64,000 nucleotides of DNA from Leptolyngbya ohadii IS1 (GCF_002215035.1 NZ_NKFP01000006.1:2103419-2167418), one strand, 5' to 3'; shown: positions 45,500 through 55,290, counted from the first letter of the stretch. Notes: a model not told the origin generated them from the sequence alone. Made by a program: numbers and translations.

Positions 45500-45859
45500 T
45501 TATGCTGATTCCCGCCCAGAAGGACGTGCCTCCACAACCGATCGCGTTTCCTGCTGCTCTAATACCTGACGCTCCCGCTGGCTGGCTTCCAGTCCCGCAG
45601 CAATAGCATCCTGCAAGCGATTCAGCGTTTTATCCCAGTTGCGTAGCGCCGTTTCGGAAAGGCGATCGGCTTGAAGCTGCACGCTAGTTGATAAATCCTC
45701 TGCTAGTTCGGGCAGGGCATCCGCTGATTTTTTGAGAAATTGCCGGGTTTCCCGACCCGATCGCGGAGCCGCAAGCAGCCCACTTACCACACCGACGACT
45801 GCCCCAACCAGTAGTCCGCCAATAAATACTCCAGATCCTCCAGAACGGTTCTCTGTCAT
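45500..45859 (-). CDS. YtxH-domain protein
   Basis: 119 residues: a glycine-rich transmembrane helix near the start (GVFIGGLLVGAVVGVVSGLL, then AAPRSGRETRQ) followed by a helical tail. This is the YtxH pattern seen in stress-induced Bacillus proteins; in cyanobacteria such proteins are tied to the membrane. It lies between DUF948 and another small membrane protein on the same strand. Confidence 0.88.
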   Translation of the reverse strand: MTENRSGGSGVFIGGLLVGAVVGVVSGLLAAPRSGRETRQFLKKSADALPELAEDLSTSVQLQADRLSETALRNWDKTLNRLQDAIAAGLEASQRERQVLEQQETRSVVEARPSGRESA

Positions 45860-45950
45860 GGTTATTTCACCTTTCTGCTGAATCCAATATCCGGTTCAGA
45901 ATATCACTATCTCAAGATTAGACAATTTCCGTTCGTTCGCGCGCTCTAAT

Positions 45951-46319
45951 TCAGGCTCCCCGAACCCCAGAGCGAATCATGCGGGCAACGAGGGTCAGGC
46001 TTCGGGTTTGGCGAGCGGGGATCACAGAGCGGTACTGCCGCCAAACGACCTGCCCCAATCCCAGCAGGGCAATCAATTTTTGAGCTTTTTCAAGCTGAAT
46101 TGCCGCCTTGCGATACTGATGACGTGCCTGAGCTACACCGCCCTGCCCCTTAAGGACAAACCTCGGCGCATCGTGCAGAGCACTGTGGGTGCTTCTTTCG
46201 GCTGCTATCAGCGCATCCGCCGCCTTTGCCAGTGCCCTCCGCAGTTGCAGAAGTCGCCAAGCTACGTAGAAGCCGAGCGAAGCGATCAGAATATTCAATG
46301 CCACAACTGTTATTACCAT
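45951..46319 (-). CDS. Small membrane protein
   Basis: 122 residues, a strong N-terminal helix (VITVVALNILIASLGFYVAW) and a basic, Ala/Arg/Gln-rich helical tail (RRALAKAADALIAAERSTHS). No family recognised. It is the first gene of the set with YtxH and DUF948, all of which have the same plan: one N-terminal helix and a long helical tail. They may form a membrane-associated assembly. Confidence 0.7.
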   Translation of the reverse strand: MVITVVALNILIASLGFYVAWRLLQLRRALAKAADALIAAERSTHSALHDAPRFVLKGQGGVAQARHQYRKAAIQLEKAQKLIALLGLGQVVWRQYRSVIPARQTRSLTLVARMIRSGVRGA

Positions 46320-46668
46320 GTTTGCTGGTTCGATCGCACGACAGTCATTCTCAAATCATTATGCTCGATTATCCGGGCGCGATTATGCAAATTGCTCGAT
46401 CATTCTGAATTGCCCGATTACTCTAAATTCTGTCTAATGGCATAATCTCCATTCTGTTGTCTCAAAAGCCAGCGATCGAGGAATCAATCAATAGAGGGAC
46501 TTTAAAGAGGCTTTAGAGGAACTTTTGGGTTAGAAGGCATTGTTTCACCTGAATCTTCTGTCTCCTTAATCCGTTGTGCGCTGTCACCAGCCAATTTGCG
46601 GAAACGACATGACAAATTTTTCATGACAGGGGGGAAAGCTAGGGCAGAAGCAATTGGGGGGATTCAAT
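46320..46668. other. Divergent intergenic region before the PPC/ELWxxDGT gene
   Basis: 349 bp with no gene. The right end holds GGGGG-rich leader sequence (46629-46668) that includes a purine-rich GGGGGGATTC before the ATG. No repeats of the dispersed families are present. Confidence 0.35.
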
Positions 46669-49296
46669 ATGCAGAGTCGAGATCGCGACAGTCAAATCCG
46701 TGGAGCCAGGCTTCTGGGTTCCTCCACGAGAGGCTCTTTAAACCAGAGAAACGATCGCGATGATCTCTTCCGCTTCAACCTTAGTGGGCGGAGCAGCGTT
46801 AATCTTGAGCTTTCGGGTATTACACGCCGAACCAACGCAGATGTCGAGCTATATCGTCTGAATCGACCGCTTCAGGATGTGGTTCGCAGCATTGGCAGAG
46901 TCAGCTTTAGAATGCTGAGGGGAACACAGCGATCGCAAAACCTTTCCCTGGTAGCGTCCTCCAGACGGGGCGGAAACAGAAGCGAGCAAGTCAGCACAAC
47001 CCTGGAAGCCGGGGACTATATCGTGCGAGTTTTGCAGCGTCAGGGCAACAGCCGCTATCAGCTGAGTTTCCGCAGTACGGTGATTTTGCCGCCCCCGCCT
47101 CCAGAAAATCCTGTCCCCGTCCCCACACCCACACCCGGTCCATCGCCTACCCCCACACCCGGTCCAGCACCCACACCCACACCGGCACCCGCAATTCCAC
47201 TCGCCATTCCAACAGCAAACGCCATTACCGGCAATGTGGGCGGCGCCAGACCCCTGGTGGATTACTCCTTCAGCGTAGCGGACAGCCGGGATCTGGAATT
47301 TAACCTATCTGGATTAACTGGCGATGCCGATGTGGCGATTCTGGCAGCCGATCGCGCTACCGTCCTGCGGACATCCAGCAATTTAGGTGCCAATCCGGAG
47401 CGGTTTATTCAGACCCTCCCCTCTGGCGGCTATTTCCTACGCGTTTTCCGCAAGGATGCCACCGTTAACACTAACTTCCAGCTTCGGGTAACTCCTCTAA
47501 CGGACGCGGTAAATGGCGATACCGAGGTTTCTGCGGTACCCATTACCTTCAACCCCACGACCCAGACCTTCACGCAGTCCAACTACGTTGGAGAGAATAC
47601 GCAATCGCCGTTTGACTACTATCAGTTCACGACGCCCGTGGGTCAGGCGCAGTTCTTGACCGCACAGATGACAGGCTTGTTTGACAACCTGGATATTGAG
47701 CTTTACTCCCCCTCCGATCCAACCACCGTTTTGCAGTCTAACAAGGCGGGGGCAAGCGAGGAAACCTTTGGCGGTACCCTGGCAGGCGGGACAACCTATA
47801 TCCTCAAGGTCGCATCGGGAGCAGTTGCACCAGGAGCAACCCCAGCTGGATCAACCTATAACCTCAGCCTACGCCTTAGCCCCACCCAGTCTCGTCCTAG
47901 CGTCAGCCGCGACATTAGCTTTGGACCCAACGGTTCCGGCATTGAAAGATTAACGGCTGCGGGTTCCCGTGCCTACTTTATTGCCAACGACGGTAGCGGC
48001 AAAGCCCTCTGGGTCAGCGACGGGACGCTGAACGGCACCCGATCGATCCGCCGATTCGATGAGATTGGTGCATTTGCAACGGTGGACGGCATTCTCTATT
48101 TCTCAGCCAACGATGGCGTGAGCGGAACTGAACTCTGGCGATCGGATGGTACAGCCGCAGGTACCCGTATTGTGCAGGATTACCGTCCCGGTACCGGAAA
48201 CCTCAATCCACAGGAGTTTACTGTTGTAGGCAATCGTCTGTACTTCCTTGGACAGTCGGCAGGGGTGGGTAGCGTCAACTTGTTCTACCTTTCCAGCAAC
48301 GCTCAAAGTCCGATTCAGGAGGTGATTACCGCTACCAGCAATCCGAATGTGGAGGCGCTGAATGTGGGCAAACTCACGGCGATCGGCGATACGCTTTACT
48401 TCACTAGCAGTGAAAGGATCGGTGCAACCAGCAACAGCGGTCTTGAGCTAATGCGGATTCAGGACGCAGATAACTCGACGACAATCCAAAGAATCGATGT
48501 CTTTGAGAACCTTGGACCTTCAACCCCAGAGGCATCATCGCCCACGTTCCTCACGGCAGTGGGTAACTCGCTCTTCTTCCAGGCGCGTCGTCTCGTTGAA
48601 GGTGCAGCGAGAACAGAACTTGTCCGCTTCACACCAGGCGATGGCGTAACGACAGTAGATACCCTGACTACTTTTGACGTGCCGCCCAACGATCTTGCCT
48701 CAACTCCTGCCAATCTGATTAACATCGACGGAACGCTCTACTTTACCGCCAGCGGTGAGAATGCCTCTGGAGCGGACATTGGGAATGAGCTGTGGGCGCT
48801 CCCCAACGCAGAAACGGCGCTTGAAACCCAGGCTCCTGTCCTGGTAGGCGATATCAATCCCGGCAGTTCGTCCAATGCATCTGACCTGGTGAATCTGAAT
48901 GGAGCGCTCTACTTCCTGGCGGACGATGGTAATGGCAAGGCGCTGTGGCGTGCTCAGCAAGACAGCGGTACATTTACGACAGCAAAGGTCAGTTCGATCG
49001 TTGCTTCTCGCCTGGATGGTGTAGAAATTGCAGATGCGGCAGAAAAGACCGATCTGATGGTAGTGGGTCAGGGTGCAGGCGCGTACCTCTACTTTGTGGG
49101 AACCCGCGCAGGAGACACCGAACTTTGGTTTACCAACGGTACAGAAACTGGAACAGGCGTGTTTAATATCAACAGCACGGCTTCATCCAACCCAGACCAA
49201 TTGACGAACATTAACGGTCGCCTCTTCTTTGTTGCCACAACGCCAGAGCGGGGCGCAGAACTCTGGACATTCCAGGGAATTCCAAACCCCAGCTAG
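46669..49296 (+). CDS. PPC-domain and ELWxxDGT-repeat protein
   Basis: About 875 residues from ATG 46669. Residues 10-140 form a bacterial pre-peptidase C-terminal (PPC)-like domain (DDLFRFNLSGRSSVNLELSG). A proline-rich linker (PVPVPTPTPGPSPTPTPGPA) leads to two further PPC domains (about 190-300 and 300-415). The C-terminal half (about 415-875) has ELWxxDGTxxGT repeats: ALWVSDGTLNGTRSI, ELWRSDGTAAGTRIV, ELWFTNGTETGTGVF and weaker copies, probably a beta-propeller. No cleavable signal peptide is evident, so export, if any, must be non-classical (type I-like). It resembles secreted cyanobacterial surface or calcium-binding proteins. It has its own terminator. Confidence 0.85.
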   Translation: MQSRDRDSQIRGARLLGSSTRGSLNQRNDRDDLFRFNLSGRSSVNLELSGITRRTNADVELYRLNRPLQDVVRSIGRVSFRMLRGTQRSQNLSLVASSRRGGNRSEQVSTTLEAGDYIVRVLQRQGNSRYQLSFRSTVILPPPPPENPVPVPTPTPGPSPTPTPGPAPTPTPAPAIPLAIPTANAITGNVGGARPLVDYSFSVADSRDLEFNLSGLTGDADVAILAADRATVLRTSSNLGANPERFIQTLPSGGYFLRVFRKDATVNTNFQLRVTPLTDAVNGDTEVSAVPITFNPTTQTFTQSNYVGENTQSPFDYYQFTTPVGQAQFLTAQMTGLFDNLDIELYSPSDPTTVLQSNKAGASEETFGGTLAGGTTYILKVASGAVAPGATPAGSTYNLSLRLSPTQSRPSVSRDISFGPNGSGIERLTAAGSRAYFIANDGSGKALWVSDGTLNGTRSIRRFDEIGAFATVDGILYFSANDGVSGTELWRSDGTAAGTRIVQDYRPGTGNLNPQEFTVVGNRLYFLGQSAGVGSVNLFYLSSNAQSPIQEVITATSNPNVEALNVGKLTAIGDTLYFTSSERIGATSNSGLELMRIQDADNSTTIQRIDVFENLGPSTPEASSPTFLTAVGNSLFFQARRLVEGAARTELVRFTPGDGVTTVDTLTTFDVPPNDLASTPANLINIDGTLYFTASGENASGADIGNELWALPNAETALETQAPVLVGDINPGSSSNASDLVNLNGALYFLADDGNGKALWRAQQDSGTFTTAKVSSIVASRLDGVEIADAAEKTDLMVVGQGAGAYLYFVGTRAGDTELWFTNGTETGTGVFNINSTASSNPDQLTNINGRLFFVATTPERGAELWTFQGIPNPS

Positions 49297-49387
49297 GAAA
49301 AATTGCAGGAAAGGAACGCGATCTGAGATCTGCAATTTGCGATCAAAGTCGCGCTTCCTTCTAACAACTAAATTAGCCACTGGTAGG

Positions 49388-49413
49388 AAGGGTGTAGTGT
49401 TGCACCCTTTTCT
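49388..49413 (+). terminator. Rho-independent terminator of the PPC gene
   Basis: AAGGGTG and CACCCTT form a 7-bp stem with loop TAGTGTTG, followed by TTCTCATTTTT. It lies about 90 bp after the stop codon and may serve both strands. Confidence 0.75.
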
Positions 49414-49454
49414 CATTTTTGTAGGTTTTTTTCGTAGGCTTTTACTAAATTGAC

Positions 49455-49901
49455 TTAGCAAACCGTCATCCTTGTAGAGGGACGATTGCCGTGCTGCATT
49501 TCGTACTGGCGCATGGGCATGGCGTCGATCGTTGCAAGCAGTTCCTCGATCAAGATCGGATGGGAATAGCGGTGTTTCTGCGTGCCATCTTTACCCACCA
49601 GAATCACAGCAAACTCCTCCGGCTCAACGGCAAACTGAAAGCGAATTTGCTCGGCGATTGGTTCAGAAATAATGGTTTGCTCAGCGTAGCTCTTTCCGTT
49701 TTGAACCAGAGAAACCAGCTTGAGATCGCGATCGCACAAGCCATCTTTCTGGCTCTCCAGCTCAGCAAGTTGGGTTTGAAAGGCAGGGTAATCTGACTTT
49801 GGAGTAAAGATTAGCAGAGCGCGATAGTGCCATTGATAGTTATCAAGATGGAAAGCGGTTTTCGACTGACCCCCGGCTTGCATATTCAATTGCATATTCA
49901 T
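49455..49901 (-). CDS. DUF4174-domain protein
   Basis: 148 residues matching the DUF4174 pattern: YQWHYRALLIFTPKSDYPAF, LCDRDLKLVSLV, FAVILVGKDGTQKHRYSHP and the end motif IDAMPMRQYEM. The fold is thioredoxin-like but without CxxC. Some relatives are periplasmic; here no signal peptide is present. No function known. It converges on the PPC gene. Confidence 0.85.
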   Translation of the reverse strand: MNMQLNMQAGGQSKTAFHLDNYQWHYRALLIFTPKSDYPAFQTQLAELESQKDGLCDRDLKLVSLVQNGKSYAEQTIISEPIAEQIRFQFAVEPEEFAVILVGKDGTQKHRYSHPILIEELLATIDAMPMRQYEMQHGNRPSTRMTVC

Positions 49902-50230
49902 CTAATCAACCCCGTTTTTTATCCACTGATCTTATAGTTTCAACTTAGGTTAAAAACTGAGTTTCAGGCTCTATCAGCGGGCACATCAGCAGGTAGATTT
50001 CTGTCTTAGAAGTTCAAATTTCAGTTATTCAATTATCGCTGAGGACAGCAAAAGCCAATCAAAGATAATGGCTTCACCAAAGAATTTCTGCTGTGTTTTT
50101 CGTCCAATTACCGCAATTAGTTCGCAGGAACAAATGAGCCATGAAAGGCAACCTTCGATAGAGGTTCTTCTGGCGATCGTCGTTTAGCGTGAAACGATTA
50201 AGTACCTACTGTAAATTTGAGGCATAAACA
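49902..50230. other. Intergenic region
   Basis: 329 bp without a convincing gene. A 39-codon frame (MASPKNFCCVFRPITAI) near 50075 has no ribosome site and is not called. No repeat copy. Confidence 0.3.
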
Positions 50231-50458
50231 ATGGACTTTAAATACCGATGGAAGAATGGTACACCCCCAACGCGAGATCAGGCAGCATCCAGCGATAGCC
50301 TTTTGGACGAAAGCCAGTTCACCAATGAAAAAGATCGGCAAATAGCAGAAGAAATGGCAAGAAAACAATTAGATGTGCCAACTCGAATTCCCGACGAAGA
50401 TCGTCCTACCCTTCCCCACGCTGACTCCCATTCAGTAGAGGGCGAAGAGATTCTATAG
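50231..50458 (+). CDS. Small acidic hypothetical protein
   Basis: 75 residues, helix-prone and charged (EKDRQIAEEMARKQLDVPTR, then IPDEDRPTLPHADSHSVEGE). GAGG lies 8 bp before the ATG. It stands 128 bp upstream of ilvA but is not obviously linked. No family recognised. Confidence 0.6.
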   Translation: MDFKYRWKNGTPPTRDQAASSDSLLDESQFTNEKDRQIAEEMARKQLDVPTRIPDEDRPTLPHADSHSVEGEEIL

Positions 50459-50585
50459 CTCGTAGCGATCGCTGTAGATTCAGCGATTTATTCAACAAAG
50501 GAATAAAGAAACAATACTGCGGATTACAGGAGGCAGCGCAATTGGCGTAAAATTGTCGTCTGGGATTTGCAATTCTTTAACCTTC

Positions 50586-52097
50586 ATGCACTCTGATTAT
50601 TTAGAACGGATTCTTACGGCTCGTGTCTACGATGTGGCTCAGGAAACGCCTCTGGAAGATGCGTCAAACCTGTCCCGCCGCCTGAACAATCGGCTGCTGC
50701 TGAAGCGCGAGGATATGCAGTCCGTGTTTTCGTTTAAGCTGCGCGGCGCATACAACAAGATGGCAAAGCTGCCGCCCGATCTGCTGGCTCAGGGGGTCAT
50801 TGCGGCATCGGCAGGGAATCACGCGCAGGGTGTGGCGCTGGGAGCAAAGCGTCTGGGAACTCGTGCCATTATTGTCATGCCTGTTACTACGCCACAAGTC
50901 AAAATCGACGCTGTAAAAGCACGGGGTGGCGAAGTTGTGCTGCACGGCGATACCTATGACGATGCCTACGCCTATGCCCGCGAGCTTGAAGCTGAGAAAG
51001 GCTTGACCTTTATCCACCCCTTCGACGATCCGGATGTGATTGCCGGACAGGGGACGATCGGCATGGAAATTTTGCGCCAGTGTCAGCAGCCCATTCATGC
51101 CATTTTTGTGGCGATCGGTGGGGGTGGTTTAATCTCCGGCATCGCGGCTTATGTGAAGCGGCTCCATCCGGAAATCAAGATTATCGGCGTGGAACCCGTG
51201 GATGCAGACGCAATGTCCCAATCCCTTAAGAGCGGAGAGCGCATCCGTTTGCCCCAGGTGGGTCTGTTTGCCGACGGAGTAGCGGTGCGACAGGTGGGAG
51301 AAGAAACCTTCCGGCTCTGCCAGCAGTACATTGATGAAATTATCCTGGTCGACACAGACGATACCTGCGCTGCCATCAAAGATGTGTTTGAGGATACCCG
51401 ATCCATCCTGGAGCCTGCCGGGGCGTTAGCCATTGCTGCGGCTAAGACCTACGTGGAGCGGGAAGGCATTGAGAACCAAACCCTGATTGCCGTTGCCTGT
51501 GGCGCAAACATGAACTTCGATCGCCTGCGGTTTGTAGCAGAACGAGCAGAGCTGGGCGAACGACGGGAAGCCATTTTTGCCGTCACCATTCCCGAGGAAC
51601 GGGGCAGCCTGCGGAAGTTCTGTGAGTGTATGGGCAAGCGGAACCTCACCGAGTTTAACTACCGGATTGCGGACGATCGGGAGGCGCATATCTTCGTCGG
51701 CGTGCAGATCGAGAACCGGGCAGACGGAGCAAGAATGGTGCAGACCTTTGAGAACTGCGGCTTCAAAACCCTGGATTTGACGGACAACGAACTGGCGAAA
51801 CTGCATCTGCGGCACATGGTAGGCGGGCGATCGCCTTTGGCAGAAAACGAGCTGCTCTACCGCTTCGAGTTTCCCGAACGTCCGGGAGCGCTGATGAAAT
51901 TTGTAACGTCCATGAGTCCGAACTGGAACATCAGTCTGTTCCACTATCGCAACCACGGCTCCGACTGCGGCAGAATCGTTGTGGGAATGCAGGTCCCCCC
52001 CCACGAGATGAACGAATGGGAGGCGTTTCTGGAGACGCTGGGCTATCGCTACTGGGATGAAAATCAAAACCCGGCGTACACGCTGTTTCTAGGGTAG
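50586..52097 (+). CDS. ilvA: Threonine ammonia-lyase, biosynthetic
   Basis: 503 residues from ATG 50586 (the TTG at 50553 is in frame but not needed). The PLP lysine is Lys51 in SFKLRGAYNKM; the phosphate-binding glycine loop is VAIGGGGLISGIAAYVK; and AACGANMNFDRLRF closes the catalytic domain. Two ACT-like regulatory domains follow (about 325-410 and 420-503), the site of isoleucine inhibition and valine activation. It converts threonine to 2-oxobutanoate for isoleucine synthesis, producing the enamine that RidA clears. Convergent with the bactofilin gene 9 bp away. Confidence 0.97.
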   Translation: MHSDYLERILTARVYDVAQETPLEDASNLSRRLNNRLLLKREDMQSVFSFKLRGAYNKMAKLPPDLLAQGVIAASAGNHAQGVALGAKRLGTRAIIVMPVTTPQVKIDAVKARGGEVVLHGDTYDDAYAYARELEAEKGLTFIHPFDDPDVIAGQGTIGMEILRQCQQPIHAIFVAIGGGGLISGIAAYVKRLHPEIKIIGVEPVDADAMSQSLKSGERIRLPQVGLFADGVAVRQVGEETFRLCQQYIDEIILVDTDDTCAAIKDVFEDTRSILEPAGALAIAAAKTYVEREGIENQTLIAVACGANMNFDRLRFVAERAELGERREAIFAVTIPEERGSLRKFCECMGKRNLTEFNYRIADDREAHIFVGVQIENRADGARMVQTFENCGFKTLDLTDNELAKLHLRHMVGGRSPLAENELLYRFEFPERPGALMKFVTSMSPNWNISLFHYRNHGSDCGRIVVGMQVPPHEMNEWEAFLETLGYRYWDENQNPAYTLFLG

Positions 52098-52106
52098 AAG
52101 CCTTGC

Positions 52107-52556
52107 CTACCGTAGCCCCGAATTCTCGATCGAATGCTCCGGCGGGGGAACTTCCTGTCCGACCAGCTCTGGATAGGAAGGCGCAAGGGGAAGGGATTTC
52201 ATGTCATTGTCAATGTCATTGTCATTGGTGGCAATATGCCCCAAATAGTGTGCACCCGCCTCAATGTCTAGGGAATGGGCAGTGACATCGCCCTCCAATC
52301 GAGCTGTGCGGGTGAGGGTCAGCCGTCCTTCGGCAACCACTCTGGATTTCACCACGCCCTGTACCACAATATTATTTGCCCGTAGCTCCGGACCTTCGAC
52401 CAGACCGGACTGGGAAATTTCCATATCGCCCCGCACTTCCACCGTGCCGTGGATAATGCCGTCTACTCGTAAATTGCCTTCCACGTGGAGCGTTCCCTGG
52501 ATTTCTGTGGTGGCGCTGATGTAGGTGAGAGCGGGGGTCTGACTGCGCTTAAACAT
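52107..52556 (-). CDS. Bactofilin (polymer-forming cytoskeletal protein)
   Basis: 149 residues with the right-handed beta-helix core of about 90 residues: TEIQGTLHVEGNLRVDGIIH, GTVEVRGDMEISQSG, RLTLTRTARLEGDVTAHSLD, each turn a hydrophobic/G-rich repeat. Bactofilins polymerise without nucleotide at the membrane and shape the cell wall. A short Pro/Glu-rich tail follows. The promoter lies towards psbA. Confidence 0.9.
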   Translation of the reverse strand: MFKRSQTPALTYISATTEIQGTLHVEGNLRVDGIIHGTVEVRGDMEISQSGLVEGPELRANNIVVQGVVKSRVVAEGRLTLTRTARLEGDVTAHSLDIEAGAHYLGHIATNDNDIDNDMKSLPLAPSYPELVGQEVPPPEHSIENSGLR

Positions 52557-52705
52557 CTATTCAATCCAGATTCAATCCACAATGCGATCGAAAAACCCTG
52601 CAAACTAAGCTAACTAAGCTGTCCTGGGCATTGCCTTCCTGAGTGTAGTGCAGGTATCAGGCGATCGACCCCGACCTGTTACGCAGGTTAATAATAGCTT
52701 CATAC

Positions 52706-52730
52706 AAAAAAATCCCCCAATTTGGGGGAT
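52706..52730 (-). terminator. Rho-independent terminator of psbA
   Basis: ATCCCCCAA and TTGGGGGAT form a perfect 9-bp stem with a 1-base loop, and on the minus strand are followed by TTTTTT. It lies about 65 bp after the psbA stop codon. The C-run/G-run arms also resemble the dispersed hairpins seen elsewhere. Confidence 0.9.
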
Positions 52731-52793
52731 CGATTGAGCCTAACCGTGAGAGATGCTTATGGCATCAGGAGAATAGAATTTAGCCACCGACTT

Positions 52794-53876
52794 TTAGCCG
52801 TTAATGGCAGGTGCGGTGAGGGCAACCGGAGTCTCTGCGCCCGCAGCCAGATCAAGGGGGAAGTTGTGAGCATTACGCTCGTGCATCACTTCCATACCCA
52901 GGTTGGCGCGGTTCAACAGGTCTGCCCAGGTGTTCACTACACGACCTTGAGAATCCAGGATGCTCTGGTTGAAGTTGAACCCGTTCAGGTTGAACGCCAT
53001 CGTGCTGATTCCCAAAGCCGTGAACCAGATGCCTACAACGGGCCACGCACCCAGGAAGAAGTGCAGAGAGCGGCTGTTGTTGAACGAAGCGTATTGGAAG
53101 ATCAACCGACCGAAGTAGCCGTGAGCTGCCACGATGTTGTAGGTTTCTTCCTCTTGTCCAAACTTGTAGCCGTAGTTCTGCGACTCGTTCTCAGAGGTTT
53201 CCCGCACCAAAGAGGAGGTTACGAGCGAACCGTGCATTGCGGAGAACAGCGAACCGCCAAAGACGGCTGCTACGCCCAGCATGTGGAAGGGGTGCATCAG
53301 GATGTTGTGCTCTGCCTGAAACACGAACATGAAGTTGAACGTGCCAGAGATACCCAGGGGCATCCCATCCGAGAACGACCCCTGTCCGATCGGGTAGATC
53401 AGGAACACAGCCGTTGCCGATGCCAGGGGCGCAGAGTAAGCCACGCAGATCCAGGGGCGCATACCGAGACGGTAGGAAAGCTCCCACTGACGACCCAGGT
53501 AGCAGAAGCAGCCAATCAGGAAGTGGAACACAACCAGCTGGTAGGGACCGCCGTTGTACAGCCACTCATCCATCGAAGCGGCTTCCCAGATGGGGTAGAA
53601 GTGCAGACCGATCGCATTCGACGAGGGAATAACCGCGCCCGTAATGATGTTGTTTCCGTAGAGCAGCGAACCTGCCACAGGCTCACGAATACCATCAATG
53701 TCCACGGGAGGAGCAGCGATGAAAGCAATGATGTAACAGATGGTTGCCGAAAGCAGCGTCGGGATCATAATTACGCCGAACCAGCCGATATAAACCCGGT
53801 TGTCGGTAGACGTAATCCAATCGCAGAAACGCTCCCACAGACCAGCGCTATCGCGCTTCTGAAGAGTAGTTGTCAT
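52794..53876 (-). CDS. psbA: Photosystem II protein D1
   Basis: 360 residues, the full D1 precursor, five transmembrane helices. Residue 130 is Gln ([20 protein letters not shown]), the low-light D1:1 type rather than the Glu130 stress type. Key ligands for the Mn cluster (Asp170, Glu189, His332, Glu333, His337, Asp342, Ala344) lie in the expected positions, including [18 protein letters not shown]. The C-terminal tail after Ala344 ([14 protein letters not shown], 16 residues) is removed by CtpA. The protein binds pheophytin, plastoquinone QB and the tyrosine Z in the thylakoid membrane. Cyanobacteria usually have several psbA copies; only one is in this window. Confidence 0.99.
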   Translation of the reverse strand: MTTTLQKRDSAGLWERFCDWITSTDNRVYIGWFGVIMIPTLLSATICYIIAFIAAPPVDIDGIREPVAGSLLYGNNIITGAVIPSSNAIGLHFYPIWEAASMDEWLYNGGPYQLVVFHFLIGCFCYLGRQWELSYRLGMRPWICVAYSAPLASATAVFLIYPIGQGSFSDGMPLGISGTFNFMFVFQAEHNILMHPFHMLGVAAVFGGSLFSAMHGSLVTSSLVRETSENESQNYGYKFGQEEETYNIVAAHGYFGRLIFQYASFNNSRSLHFFLGAWPVVGIWFTALGISTMAFNLNGFNFNQSILDSQGRVVNTWADLLNRANLGMEVMHERNAHNFPLDLAAGAETPVALTAPAING

Positions 53877-53958
53877 GATTGCTATGGTTTAGAGAATGAT
53901 GAGATTGAAAAATGTATGAGCAAGGTTGACCTTGTTTGTCATTACTTGCTTGTCATTC

Positions 53959-53987
53959 ATAGTAGGGGGAGTTGCAAAATTTGCCAA
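53959..53987 (-). promoter_or_regulatory. Sigma-70-type promoter of psbA
   Basis: On the minus strand TTGGCA (-35, 53982-53987) and TACTAT (-10, 53959-53964) are separated by exactly 17 bp. The transcript would begin about 75 nt before the psbA start. There is no GTA-N8-TAC box. Further upstream to 54375 the DNA is AT-rich and without features I can name. Confidence 0.75.
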
Positions 53988-54375
53988 GAATAGTGATTCT
54001 TTGCAACAGTATTTTATGTACCGATGTAAAGATTAAATTGAGCAGTTAATCAATTAATATTTCGATTTATTTACACTTTAAGCTCAGTACAGAATCGCAG
54101 AATTCCTTCCTAATTCCATTGAACTCAAAGCAATCCAGAAGTCCGAGCTGGGTAGTGCAGTTTCATCAGATTAGCCCCGATCGATTACCTCTGATTTCAA
54201 TTCATTCTGGAAAACAAAAGAATTACTCTATATTTCAGTCACCTTTTTTAACAATAATTTACCCAAGTTTTACCAGTTGATTGCAATCCGTTTTCAGGCG
54301 AAAGTCGATCGATTCTATTCGACCGTCTAAAACTTCCACCAAACTATCAAGAATTGCGGCGAGTCCTAACGTTCG
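53988..54375. other. AT-rich region upstream of psbA
   Basis: 388 bp between the psbA promoter and the 3' end of the alpha/beta hydrolase gene. No coding sequence, tRNA or repeat recognised. It could hold light-responsive elements; none can be called. Confidence 0.35.
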
Positions 54376-55290
54376 TTAACGCGCTTTCATAAACTCCAGT
54401 TCGGCAAGAGCTTTTCGCAGCAAACCAATCACGATCGCCGGAGTCTCCAGGTGCGGCAACACTCCTGCATCTGAAATTGTCCAAAACTCGCGCACTGCCT
54501 GAGAATTAAGAGCCGCCAATCGCTTACCGAAAGCCGGGCTGCCAAAACGAGACTTTTCTCCCCAAACGAAAATGGTAGGAACAGTCAATTGGCGCATATA
54601 CAGGGACAGATCGAAGCACAAATCTCCCCGCAGGGACGCCAAAGCCGAGTATTCCCCGTTGAGCTGCTGCGCCGAAGCCAGATATGCTTCTACCATTTCC
54701 TGCGTGACGCGCGATCGATCGGCAAACAGAAAATTCTCCAGAAAATTCCGCACCGCAAATTCATTGGCAGCTCCCGCACTGTAGAGCAAGCGATCGATTC
54801 CCGGAATGCCTGCAATCTTCGCCGGAAGTCCGTTGCCGTAGTTGGAGTCGAAATCGGCATAGCCTGCGGGGGAGACTAGAAACAGCGATCGAATCAGGTC
54901 TGGACGCTGAATTGCCAGCCGAATCATCAGCCCCCCCGTCAGCGACGCAGAGACGATCGTGGCAGGTTCGCCAATTTTTTCCAATAGCTCCGTCACCATT
55001 TGAAAGTAATCTTCCGGCTGATAGTCCCGCACCGGATGGGTCGATCGTCCCCAACCAACCAGGTCAGGTGCAATCACGCGATAGTCGGGCGCAAAAGCTG
55101 GATACACCTTTGACCACTCATATGCCGATGACCCGCCCCCCAGACTGTGCAAAAATACCAGCGGCGGTAAATCTTCCCCCACTTCGGGATGTCCGCGCCA
55201 GGGACGCTCCGTCGGCGTGTAGTAAACCATCACACCCAGGGAGGTGGTGATAATGTGCTGGGTAAATCCGGGGGGTTGGAACTGGGGCAT
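54376..55290 (-). CDS. Alpha/beta hydrolase
   Basis: 304 residues with the alpha/beta hydrolase fold: LPPLVFLHSLGGGSSAYEWS, YRVIAPDLVGWGRSTHPVRD and the cap region. The nucleophile is Ser116 in IVSASLTGGLMIR, where the usual G-x-S-x-G reads S-A-S-L-T, an unusual elbow. The catalytic His lies near VLPHLETP. Members hydrolyse esters, lactones or haloalkanes; the substrate is unknown. It stands about 500 bp from psbA. Confidence 0.8.
   Translation of the reverse strand: MPQFQPPGFTQHIITTSLGVMVYYTPTERPWRGHPEVGEDLPPLVFLHSLGGGSSAYEWSKVYPAFAPDYRVIAPDLVGWGRSTHPVRDYQPEDYFQMVTELLEKIGEPATIVSASLTGGLMIRLAIQRPDLIRSLFLVSPAGYADFDSNYGNGLPAKIAGIPGIDRLLYSAGAANEFAVRNFLENFLFADRSRVTQEMVEAYLASAQQLNGEYSALASLRGDLCFDLSLYMRQLTVPTIFVWGEKSRFGSPAFGKRLAALNSQAVREFWTISDAGVLPHLETPAIVIGLLRKALAELEFMKAR

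Noticed and set aside
52722..53993. 423-codon open frame on the plus strand, antisense to psbA
   Set aside because: It is the mirror of the highly constrained psbA sequence; composition is unlike any protein and it has no ribosome site.
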